A DNA stretch of 5,502 nucleotides from NCBI GenBank assembly GCA_900552395.1, contig URZJ01000127.1:1-5502 (forward strand), written 5' to 3'. Under the pieces are notes generated by a model. It was not told the DNA's origin, made no database searches, and saw only the letters and a list, made by a program, of their open reading frames with translations. The position numbers and the translations under genes were made by a program. Shown here one piece after another: positions 1 to 5,502 of this stretch. This stretch comes from an uncultured Collinsella sp. (lineage in GTDB: Bacteria; Actinomycetota; Coriobacteriia; Coriobacteriales; Coriobacteriaceae). Each line of letters opens with the position of its first letter. Within the stretch, counting starts at the first letter, position 1.

Positions 1-522
1 GCAGTCGCCGTGCATGGTCGTTGCGCCACGCAGCTCTACACGGGCCAGGCCGATTGGTCTGTCGTCGATGAGGTTGCCGACGCTGTCGAGATTCCCGTGA
101 TCGGTTCGGGCGATGTGTTCTCGGCCGAGGACGCTGCCGAGCATCTGCAAGGCTCGGGTGCCAGAGCGGTGTTTATCGCGCGCGGCATCTACGGCAATCC
201 GTGGGTGTTCGGCGATGCCCGAGCCCTTGCACTCGATGGCACGCCGGTTCCTTCTCGCTCCTCGGTTGAGCGCCTGGAGGCTCTGCGTGAGCACCTGACG
301 TTGACGCACGAGCTTCTGCCGCTTATGTCGCGTGCCCGTACGTATGCAAGCTGGTACTTAAAGGGCATGCCCCATGCCGCCGCCTGGCGCGCTCAGGTGG
401 TGCGCTGCTCCACGTACGAGGAGTTTATGGCGCTGGTCGATGATATCGAGCGCGACGTGGTGCTCTGTGAGGCCGCGCTTGCCGCTGGTGAGCCGGTGCC
501 CGCTCATCCGCTGGAGGCTTAA
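1..522 (+). CDS. dusB: tRNA-dihydrouridine synthase (DusB/NifR3 family), 3' part only
   Basis: The reading frame is open from base 1, so the start lies outside the window; 173 residues are visible. Dus enzymes are cytoplasmic FMN flavoproteins that use NADPH to reduce specific uridines in tRNA to dihydrouridine. Visible family marks are HGRCATQLYTGQADW near the left edge (family pattern HGRT-x-x-Q-x-Y-x-G-x-ADW), IPVIGSGDV (the barrel strand that normally reads NGD; here SGD), and ARGIYGNPWVF (phosphate-binding RG-x-x-GNPW). The C-terminal helical region carries WYLKGMPHAAAWR, which matches the tRNA-contacting helical domain. The catalytic cysteine would be upstream and cannot be checked. The TAA stop is two bases before the hemW start, indicating co-transcription and probably translational coupling. 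Family assignment is firm; the DusB subtype rests on overall resemblance and is less certain. Confidence 0.9.
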   Translation, partial: AVAVHGRCATQLYTGQADWSVVDEVADAVEIPVIGSGDVFSAEDAAEHLQGSGARAVFIARGIYGNPWVFGDARALALDGTPVPSRSSVERLEALREHLTLTHELLPLMSRARTYASWYLKGMPHAAAWRAQVVRCSTYEEFMALVDDIERDVVLCEAALAAGEPVPAHPLEA

Positions 523-524
523 GG

Positions 525-1757
525 GTGGCCGTTACCGCGCTGTATGTGCATGTGCCGTTTTGCGCCCAAAAGTGCAGGTACTGCGACTTTGACTCGCGCA
601 GTTTTCCCCCGTTCGACCTGGGCGCTGCGCTCGATGCCTATTTTGAACAGCTGTATGCACGCCTCGATGCCTATGGCGACGCCGGGGCGCTTGCACAGAT
701 CCGCACCGTCTATGTTGGCGGCGGCACGCCGTCGCTGGCGGGGGAGCGTCTGGTAGAACTCGCCCGGCGTATCTCTGCGAGGTGTAAGCCCGTTGAGTTT
801 ACCTGCGAGGCTAATCCAGAGTCGTTGACTCCACGGCTCGCTGCGGCGCTTGCCAGCGTAGGCGTCACGCGCATTTCTTTGGGAGTTCAGACCCTCGACA
901 ACGCCGAGCTTGCCTCGATCGGCCGTATCCACGATGCGGGTCGCGCCCTTGCGGCCATCGCCACGGTCAAGGATGCCGGGCTCGATGTGTCGTGCGACCT
1001 TATGTGCGGCCTTCCCGGGCAGACCGCTGTAAGCTGGCAGCGTACGCTCGATGGCGTGCTTGCGGCGGCCCCGCACCATGTGTCGGTCTATCCGCTCACG
1101 CTCGAGGAGGGCACGCCGCTTTACCGCATGGCGTGCCGTGACGAGTCGCTTGAGCCCGATGAGGATTTCCAAGCCGCATGCATGGACGTTGCGCGCGAGC
1201 GGCTGAGTTCGGCAGGCTACCATCCGTATGAGGTGGCAAGCTACGCGCTCGACTGCCATGAGTGTGCTCACAACATTGCCTATTGGACCGGACAAGGCTA
1301 TCTGGGCTTGGGTCGTTCTGCCGCCGGTATGCTCGACGCCGGGGATTTCGATCGCTTGGCCGGGCTGTTTCCCGCCGTGCCCGCTCGCGGCGATGCGTAT
1401 CGCGTGCGCTTGGTGCAACGCGACGATGCCGCTACGACGTTTGATGCCGAGTATCTGTCGCAGCGCGAGGCGGCAGCCGAGGATTTGATGCTTGCCTGCC
1501 GCATGACGCGTGGCATTGGGCCCGACTTGTTGGTTCGCTCGGCAAGCGTGATCGCTGCAGATGAGTTGGCGGCGGCCTGTGACCGTGCACTCGAGTTGGG
1601 CCTTGCCGCCTGGGTGCCCGATCATATTGAAGGACATGCGGGACGCGTCACCTCAAAAGACGTTATCGCAGGTCGCGTCCGTGCTCGTTTAGCGCCCACC
1701 CACTTGGGCTGGCTCGATGGAAATGTGCTGTTCGAGCTGTTTTGGGGTCTAGCCTAG
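525..1757 (+). CDS. hemW: HemW, radical-SAM heme chaperone (HemN-like)
   Basis: 410 residues, slightly above the usual family length of about 380. The GTG start is chosen because GGAGG at 513-517 lies 7 bases upstream and the HemW N-terminus begins directly. The radical-SAM cluster motif is C13-x3-C17-x2-C20 followed by D21-F22. The aromatic residue two places after the third cysteine is typical of HemW; true coproporphyrinogen dehydrogenase HemN has a further cysteine there. Other marks are GGGTPS (65-70), EANPESLT, the SLGVQ strand (118-122), DLMCGLPGQT (158-167), and the HNIAYW motif (249-254) of the C-terminal HemN-type domain. The N-terminal extension of HemN is absent. HemW proteins bind heme and an Fe-S cluster and deliver heme to acceptors such as respiratory enzymes; many database entries wrongly call them coproporphyrinogen III oxidase. 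It follows dus by two bases, and the next gene starts after a 58-base gap. Confidence 0.92.
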   Translation: MAVTALYVHVPFCAQKCRYCDFDSRSFPPFDLGAALDAYFEQLYARLDAYGDAGALAQIRTVYVGGGTPSLAGERLVELARRISARCKPVEFTCEANPESLTPRLAAALASVGVTRISLGVQTLDNAELASIGRIHDAGRALAAIATVKDAGLDVSCDLMCGLPGQTAVSWQRTLDGVLAAAPHHVSVYPLTLEEGTPLYRMACRDESLEPDEDFQAACMDVARERLSSAGYHPYEVASYALDCHECAHNIAYWTGQGYLGLGRSAAGMLDAGDFDRLAGLFPAVPARGDAYRVRLVQRDDAATTFDAEYLSQREAAAEDLMLACRMTRGIGPDLLVRSASVIAADELAAACDRALELGLAAWVPDHIEGHAGRVTSKDVIAGRVRARLAPTHLGWLDGNVLFELFWGLA

Positions 1758-1760
1758 GCC
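1746..1760. repeat. Imperfect 15-bp palindrome spanning the hemW stop codon
   Basis: GGTCTAGCCTAGGCC reads nearly the same on both strands, with GG-x-CTAG-x-CTAG-x-CC symmetric around base 1753. It covers the last hemW codons and the TAG stop, and lies where the -35 region of the putative promoter at 1768 would be. The two CTAG tetramers are the only ones I found in the window. It could be an operator, or chance at a TAG stop; no known regulator is matched. Confidence 0.3.
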
Positions 1761-1767
1761 GCTCGGG

Positions 1768-1773
1768 TAGAAT
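1768..1773 (+). promoter_or_regulatory. Possible -10 element for the membrane-type dnaJ-like gene
   Basis: TAGAAT, preceded by GGG, lies in the 58-base gap after hemW and matches the bacterial -10 consensus at five of six positions. A start around 1780 would give a leader of about 36 bases. No good -35 hexamer sits 16-18 bases upstream: TTGGGG at 1742-1747 is 20 bases away. The next gap carries a similar GGGTA-type element, which gives modest support. The call is tentative. Confidence 0.35.
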
Positions 1774-1800
1774 TACCGCAATATATACGCTGCTGTGAGC

Positions 1801-1807
1801 AGGAGGT
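1801..1807 (+). promoter_or_regulatory. Ribosome binding site that fixes the dnaJ-like start
   Basis: AGGAGGT ends 8 bases before the ATG at 1816. It rules out the upstream in-frame GTG at 1795, which would lie before this site. It is also much better spaced for 1816 than for the second ATG at 1825. Confidence 0.8.
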
Positions 1808-1815
1808 TGCCGCGC

Positions 1816-2919
1816 ATGGCGACGATGAACGAAAAAGATTACTACGAGATTTTGGGTGTCTCTAAGGACGCCACCTCGCGTGATATACAAAAAGCCTTCC
1901 AGCAAAAGGCCCGCAAGCTCCATCCGGACGTCAATAAAGAGCCGGATGCCGAGGAAAAGTTCAAAGAGGTTTCCGAGGCCTATGCCGTGCTTTCGGACGA
2001 GCAGAAGCGTGCGCGCTATGACGCCATGCGCTCGGGCAATCCCTTCGCCGGCGCTCCTGCGGCTTCTCCCTATGGCGGCGGCTACGCCGGTAGCGCGGGC
2101 TATGGCAATCCCTTTGAGGGCGGCTTTCCCTTTGGTGGCGCCTGGGGCCAGCCGCGTCGCGGGCAGGCTGCCTATAATCCCGAGAACGGCGCCAACGTGG
2201 TCGTCGATATTAAGCTCGACGCCAAGGAAGCCAAGGGTGGTGCCCGCAAGACCGTCCGCTATACGCGCTTCGATACCTGTGGTCACTGCGGAGGCTCGGG
2301 TTCTGTCTCCTCCGAGCATGCACATACCTGTCCGAGCTGCGGCGGTCGCGGCCACATCGACGTCGACCTGTCCTTCCTGTTTGGTGCCGGCACGTTTCAG
2401 TCGGTCTGCCCCGAGTGCGGCGGTTCCGGTAAGGTCGTCGCCGACCCCTGCCCCGATTGCGGCGGCAGCGGGCGAACCCGTGTGACCTCCGAGCAGACGA
2501 TTGAGTTTCCTGCCGGTACGCACGATGGCGACGAGGTCCGTATTAGCGGTATGGGTCACGCCGGCACCAACGGTGCCTCGGGTGGCGATTTGGTCGGTCG
2601 CGCCCATGTTGAGGCCGAGCGCCTGGAAGGCAAGGCCCGTACCGGTTTTTACCTCATGGGTATCATCGCACCGTTTTTGGTGCTGTCGGCCATCTCCGGC
2701 GTGTTCTCGGCCTTTGCCGTGATGTGCTTTATTCCGTTTGCCATGGGCCTGTTCATGGTGCTCTCGGACGGCGTACTGCATCGCAGCCTGCTGTGGTGGA
2801 AGCGCGGCGCGATGCAGTTTGCCAATGGTTTTGCCAACGGATTTATGTTTGCGCTCGTGTCGGTTTGGTTTGCGAGCTGCTCGCAGCGTGCCATGCTTTC
2901 GCCCTACGCAATGCAATAA
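1816..2919 (+). CDS. DnaJ-like co-chaperone with C-terminal membrane domain replacing CTD II
   Basis: 367 residues. The J domain (about 7-70) begins KDYYEILGV and has the HPD motif at 36-38 that stimulates the Hsp70 ATPase. A Gly/Phe/Pro/Tyr-rich linker (about 74-111) has two GNPF copies but no DIF motif. The first strand of C-terminal domain I (about 125-145) follows. The zinc region has all four CxxCxGxG motifs: C155/C158, C172/C175, C198/C201, C212/C215. The rest of domain I (about 220-275) has EFPAGTHDGDEVRISG and GGDL. There the DnaJ fold stops. Residues 278-300 and 301-317 are strongly hydrophobic, a basic stretch WWKRG follows (327-331), and a third hydrophobic stretch lies at about 339-355. 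Domain II and the dimerisation end of DnaJ are missing. No frameshift is evident, because no domain II sequence appears in the other frames downstream. Likely role (inferred): recruiting DnaK to substrates at the inner membrane face. It lies between hemW and a canonical dnaJ. Confidence 0.88.
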   Translation: MATMNEKDYYEILGVSKDATSRDIQKAFQQKARKLHPDVNKEPDAEEKFKEVSEAYAVLSDEQKRARYDAMRSGNPFAGAPAASPYGGGYAGSAGYGNPFEGGFPFGGAWGQPRRGQAAYNPENGANVVVDIKLDAKEAKGGARKTVRYTRFDTCGHCGGSGSVSSEHAHTCPSCGGRGHIDVDLSFLFGAGTFQSVCPECGGSGKVVADPCPDCGGSGRTRVTSEQTIEFPAGTHDGDEVRISGMGHAGTNGASGGDLVGRAHVEAERLEGKARTGFYLMGIIAPFLVLSAISGVFSAFAVMCFIPFAMGLFMVLSDGVLHRSLLWWKRGAMQFANGFANGFMFALVSVWFASCSQRAMLSPYAMQ

Positions 2920-2955
2920 CATCAAACCCTCTGTTTGCGGCCGGCCCAGCTTGGG

Positions 2956-2961
2956 TATAGG
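2956..2961 (+). promoter_or_regulatory. Possible -10 element for dnaJ
   Basis: TATAGG, preceded by GGG, lies in the 81-base gap between the two J-protein genes. TTGCGG at 2935-2940 could serve as a -35, but the 15-base spacer is short. It resembles the GGGTAGAAT element before the preceding gene. No CIRCE or HAIR inverted repeat is present in this gap. Tentative. Confidence 0.3.
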
Positions 2962-2988
2962 ACGCACTGTGACAATAATGAAAGTCGG

Positions 2989-2993
2989 AAGGA
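2989..2993 (+). promoter_or_regulatory. Ribosome binding site that fixes the dnaJ start
   Basis: AAGGA lies 7 bases before the GTG at 3001, supporting that codon. The longer open frame back to the TTG at 2935 would add residues unlike any DnaJ N-terminus. The ATG at 2978 is in another frame. Confidence 0.65.
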
Positions 2994-3000
2994 TTCGGTC

Positions 3001-4149
3001 GTGTCGGAAAATAGGGATTACTACGAGGTACTTGGCGTCGACAAGGATGCCGACGCGCGGACGATTAAACGCGCGTTTCTAAAGAAGGCCCGTACCGTAC
3101 ACCCGGACGTTTCGGACGACCCCGAGGCCGAGGCCAAGTTCAAGGAGCTCAACGAGGCCTATTCCGTTCTTTCCGATGATCAGAAGCGTGCTAACTACGA
3201 CCGTTACGGCACTGCCGACGGTCCTGGTGGTTCGGGCTATGTCGACATCAACGATATCTTTGGTGGCATGGGCATGGACGACCTGTTCTCGTCGTTCTTT
3301 GGCGGTGGCGCCGGTGGTGGCGCCCGCAGCCGTCGTGAGCGTCGTCGCGGACGTGACATGGCCATCTCGCTTTCGGTGACGCTCGAGGAGGCGGCACTCG
3401 GCTGCAAAAAGACGATCAGCTATGATCGCCTTGCTCCTTGCGAGGACTGCAACGGTACCGGTAGGGCCGAGGGTGCACAGGAAAAGCAGTGCAGTCGCTG
3501 CCACGGTACGGGCTACGTCACGACGGTTCAGCGATCGTTTTTGGGCCAGGTTCAGTCTTCCTCGCCTTGCCCCGACTGCCATGGCGAGGGCACGGTTATC
3601 GACCATCCCTGCGAGACCTGCGACGGTCAGGGCCGCACGCCTTCGCACGAAAAGATCGACATCGATATTCCCGCCGGCGTTTCGACCGGTCGCCAGCTGC
3701 GTGTGAGCTGCTTTGGCGAGGCCGGCCTTCGCGGCGAGCCCTCTGGCGACCTGATTGTCAACGTGCGCGTTGCCGACCATGAGCGCTTTAAGCGCAACGG
3801 TGACGACCTGTACCTGGTGAGCGATATCTCGATTGCGCAGGCTGCGCTCGGCTGCGAGATCGAGGTCGAGGGCATTATGCCCGACGAGGTCGTTAAGGTG
3901 ACGGTTCCCGCCGGCGCCCAGTACGGCGACACCGTGAGCGTCAATAATTACGGCATGCCGCGCATTGGCGGTGGCGGTTCGCGTGGCCGCCTGATCGTGC
4001 AACTGCGCGTGGTCGTTCCCACCAATCTTTCCAATAAGCAACGCGAGCTGCTCCGTGCTTTTGCCGACGAGATGGGCGATGACGTCGCTTCCGGTAAGAA
4101 GTCGGTGACCGACCGTATCAAGAGTGCCCTCGACGATATCCTCGATTAA
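3001..4149 (+). CDS. dnaJ: Molecular chaperone DnaJ (type I Hsp40)
   Basis: 382 residues, normal for DnaJ. It is the cytoplasmic co-chaperone that delivers unfolded proteins to DnaK and triggers its ATP hydrolysis. The domains are complete. The J domain (about 4-67) has HPD at 34-36. The Gly/Phe region (about 75-108) contains DIF at 85-87, as in canonical DnaJ. A very basic patch RSRRERRRGR lies at 109-118. The four CxxCxGxG zinc motifs are C147/C150, C164/C167, C190/C193 and C204/C207. C-terminal domain I has IPAGVSTGRQLRV and SGDLIV. Domain II has QAALGCEIEV and VPAGAQYGDTV. An acidic and basic tail follows. The GTG start gives an N-terminus of SENRDYYEVLGV, with the J domain placed as in other DnaJs. 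By hand count its J domain matches that of the upstream gene at about 41 of 63 positions. mtaB starts nine bases after the stop, so the two are probably co-transcribed. Neither dnaK nor grpE is in the window, so this may be the DnaJ2-type copy. Confidence 0.96.
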   Translation: MSENRDYYEVLGVDKDADARTIKRAFLKKARTVHPDVSDDPEAEAKFKELNEAYSVLSDDQKRANYDRYGTADGPGGSGYVDINDIFGGMGMDDLFSSFFGGGAGGGARSRRERRRGRDMAISLSVTLEEAALGCKKTISYDRLAPCEDCNGTGRAEGAQEKQCSRCHGTGYVTTVQRSFLGQVQSSSPCPDCHGEGTVIDHPCETCDGQGRTPSHEKIDIDIPAGVSTGRQLRVSCFGEAGLRGEPSGDLIVNVRVADHERFKRNGDDLYLVSDISIAQAALGCEIEVEGIMPDEVVKVTVPAGAQYGDTVSVNNYGMPRIGGGGSRGRLIVQLRVVVPTNLSNKQRELLRAFADEMGDDVASGKKSVTDRIKSALDDILD

Positions 4150-4158
4150 GGAGCCCGC

Positions 4159-5451
4159 GTGCTCGCACCCCATATTTCCGTCGTCAACCTCGGCTGCCGT
4201 GTCAACCGGGTTGAGTCTGACCGTATCACTGCCGATCTTATGCGCCTGGGCTTTGCTATTGTGGAGCCCCAGGATGCCGATTTGATCGTCATTAACACCT
4301 GTGCCGTTACGGGCGAGGCCGAGGCCAAGACCCGTAAGGCCGTCCGTCATGCGCTGGCCCATCCAAATGAGCCCTATGTGGTCGTGACCGGATGCGTGGT
4401 CAATTTGCATCCCGAGGAGCTGTTGGAGCTTTCGGATCGCGTGATTGCCGAGCCGTCTAAGATCGATGTCGCTGAACGTGTCTGCGATGTGCTGGGCGTT
4501 GAGTCCGATAGCGTTCCCGCCTGCAGCGATGGTGACGTGGTCGATGCGCTCGGTCGTTCGCGGCTGGGCGTGAAGATCCAGGATGGCTGCAACCACCGTT
4601 GCACCTATTGCATCGTGTGGAAGGCCCGCGGCCCCGAGCGCTCCGTGCCCGTCGAGTCCGTGCTTGAGCAAGTTCGCGAGGCCCAGGAGGCCGGCGTGCC
4701 CGAGGTGGTGCTGACCGGTGTGAACCTGGGTGCCTACGATGGCAAGAGCGCGACCGACGAACATGTCGAAATCGATGAGCTGCTCGAGGCCATCATGGAG
4801 CGCACGACTATTGCGCATGTGCGCATTTCCTCGGTCGAGCCCATGGATATCTCTGAGCGCCTGCTTAAGGTTATGGCGCGCTATCCGCAGCGTATCGCCC
4901 CGTTTTTGCACCTGCCCGTGCAGTCCGGCTGTACGGCGACCCTGCATCGCATGGGTCGTCCCTATAGTGCGGAGGCCTTTGAGGGCACGGTGCGTATGAT
5001 TCGCGCCAACTTGCCCCAGGCGTCTCTTTCGTGCGATGTCATCGTCGGTTTTCCTGGTGAGACGGACGAGGAGTTCGAGGAGTCGCTGGCGCTGTGCCGC
5101 CGTGTGGGTTTCTCGCGTATGCACGTGTTCCGCTATAGCAAGCGTCCCGGTACCCTTGCTGCCGACATGCCCGACCAGGTGCCGCCCGAGGTTATGGCCG
5201 AGCGCAGCCGTCGTATGCGAGACACGGCGCAGGAGCTCGCTATTGCCGATGCTCGTCGTCGCGTGGGCACTGTCGAGCGTGCCGTGCTCGAGTATGGTGA
5301 CAGCCTGACGCTCGGTTCGTTCCATCATGCCCGTCTTGACGATACCTGTGGACTTACAGCCCCGTGCCTGCTCGATGTTGCTATCATCGGAGTCGATGAT
5401 TCCGGCTTGGTCCATGCGCGCAGGGAGGTCCATGGAAGCCTCGAAGATTAG
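4159..5451 (+). CDS. mtaB: tRNA t6A37 methylthiotransferase MtaB
   Basis: 430 residues, full length. MtaB uses two 4Fe-4S clusters and radical SAM chemistry to add a methylthio group to t6A at position 37 of ANN-decoding tRNAs, making ms2t6A. The GTG start follows AAGGAG (4148-4153), which overlaps the dnaJ stop, with 5 bases between. The N-terminal UPF0004 domain has its three cluster cysteines: C13 (NLGCRVN), C48 (INTCAVT) and C79 (VTGCVVN). The radical-SAM motif is C144-x3-C148-x2-C151 within QDGCNHRCTYC. Downstream, SSVEP (224-228), HLPVQSG (251-257) and HVFRYSKRPGT (322-332) favour MtaB over MiaB or RimO. The C-terminal part (about 368-425) fits a divergent TRAM RNA-binding domain. Odd point: after the third cysteine it reads IVWKARG, where the family normally has proline followed by an aromatic or small residue. 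The 3' end overlaps the next gene by 20 bases. Confidence 0.93.
   Translation: MLAPHISVVNLGCRVNRVESDRITADLMRLGFAIVEPQDADLIVINTCAVTGEAEAKTRKAVRHALAHPNEPYVVVTGCVVNLHPEELLELSDRVIAEPSKIDVAERVCDVLGVESDSVPACSDGDVVDALGRSRLGVKIQDGCNHRCTYCIVWKARGPERSVPVESVLEQVREAQEAGVPEVVLTGVNLGAYDGKSATDEHVEIDELLEAIMERTTIAHVRISSVEPMDISERLLKVMARYPQRIAPFLHLPVQSGCTATLHRMGRPYSAEAFEGTVRMIRANLPQASLSCDVIVGFPGETDEEFEESLALCRRVGFSRMHVFRYSKRPGTLAADMPDQVPPEVMAERSRRMRDTAQELAIADARRRVGTVERAVLEYGDSLTLGSFHHARLDDTCGLTAPCLLDVAIIGVDDSGLVHARREVHGSLED
5422..5429 (+). promoter_or_regulatory. Ribosome binding site for the PhoH-like gene, inside mtaB
   Basis: AGGGAGGT is a strong Shine-Dalgarno match, but its GGAGG core ends only 3 bases before the ATG at 5432, which is tighter than usual. 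The other in-frame ATG at 5414 has no such site upstream. This supports 5432 but leaves the start somewhat open. Confidence 0.5.
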
Positions 5452-5502
5452 ACTTACCGTTCCCGAGGGAATTGATCCCTCGTGCGTTTTGGGCGCCGGC
5501 GA
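5432..5502 (+). CDS. phoH: PhoH-like ATPase, 5' end only
   Basis: Only 23 complete codons are visible, beginning MEASKIRLTVPEG and continuing through a short VLGAG segment before the window ends. PhoH family proteins are cytoplasmic P-loop ATPases, often encoded beside ybeY and linked to ribosome maturation or RNA metabolism. Their N-termini commonly read as a short strand, then VP-x-G, then a hydrophobic LLG/LFG segment, which fits here. Position directly after mtaB in a dnaJ neighbourhood also fits, since dnaJ-linked loci often continue into phoH and ybeY. The P-loop is beyond the window, so the assignment rests on about 20 residues and context. The start at 5432 overlaps mtaB by 20 bases; ATG 5414, in the same frame, is the alternative. 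Confidence 0.65.
   Translation, partial: MEASKIRLTVPEGIDPSCVLGAG

Noticed and set aside
519..1637. 372-codon minus-strand open frame opposite hemW
   Set aside because: It is a shadow of the hemW reading frame with no domain of its own.
525..1757. Annotation as oxygen-independent coproporphyrinogen III oxidase HemN
   Set aside because: The protein lacks the HemN N-terminal extension and has phenylalanine, not cysteine, two residues after the third cluster cysteine, which fits HemW.
2640..2919. Frameshift or pseudogene explanation for the missing domain II of the DnaJ-like protein
   Set aside because: The other two forward frames over this stretch do not encode domain II, and the in-frame sequence is coherently hydrophobic with a normal stop, so the tail looks genuine.
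1663..2967. 434-codon minus-strand open frame opposite the DnaJ-like gene
   Set aside because: It is antisense to a gene with a full J domain and zinc motifs, crosses the intergenic gaps, and shows no family motif.
2920..3000. Terminator or heat-shock operator between the two J genes
   Set aside because: GGCCGGCC at 2939-2946 is a short palindrome and CCCA-GCT-TGGG at 2945-2955 a 4-bp stem. Neither is followed by a T run, and neither resembles CIRCE or HAIR.
3079..5433. 784-codon open frame on the minus strand opposite dnaJ and mtaB
   Set aside because: Its codons mirror two clearly conserved + strand genes. It has no recognisable domain and its composition (many His, Thr, Gly, Ala) is typical of antisense frames in GC-rich coding DNA.

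Overview
The window is a GC-rich, gene-dense stretch of bacterial chromosome. Five genes and the first codons of a sixth are all on the + strand, with no mobile element, RNA gene, CRISPR array or phage signal. Codon use, short names of recognisable families and the gene order suggest an actinobacterial-type genome, most likely Coriobacteriia (Collinsella-like). That placement is an inference from composition and synteny, not a database match.

Layout: (1) 1-522, the 3' end of a tRNA-dihydrouridine synthase (DusB/NifR3 type). (2) 525-1757, the radical-SAM heme chaperone HemW, two bases after dus and sharing its transcript. (3) 1816-2919, an unusual DnaJ-like protein with J domain, G/F-like linker, four-motif zinc finger and C-terminal domain I. 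Domain II is replaced by two or three hydrophobic membrane segments. (4) 3001-4149, a complete canonical type I DnaJ. (5) 4159-5451, the tRNA methylthiotransferase MtaB. (6) 5432 to the window end, the start of a PhoH-like ATPase gene overlapping mtaB.

The order resembles the widespread hemW-hrcA-(grpE-dnaK)-dnaJ-(prmA-rsmE)-mtaB-phoH neighbourhood, but condensed. hrcA, grpE, dnaK, prmA and rsmE are absent from the window, and the membrane-type DnaJ sits where hrcA often lies. The genes combine tRNA modification (Dus, MtaB), heme handling (HemW) and protein folding (two J proteins), with PhoH beginning a probable RNA/ribosome-maturation block.

Two gaps (58 and 81 bases) precede the two J-protein genes. 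Both hold a GGGTA-type -10-like element and a Shine-Dalgarno sequence, so each J gene may have its own promoter. No CIRCE or HAIR heat-shock operator is visible and no convincing terminator was found. The most notable item is the membrane-anchored, domain-II-less DnaJ next to a normal DnaJ.
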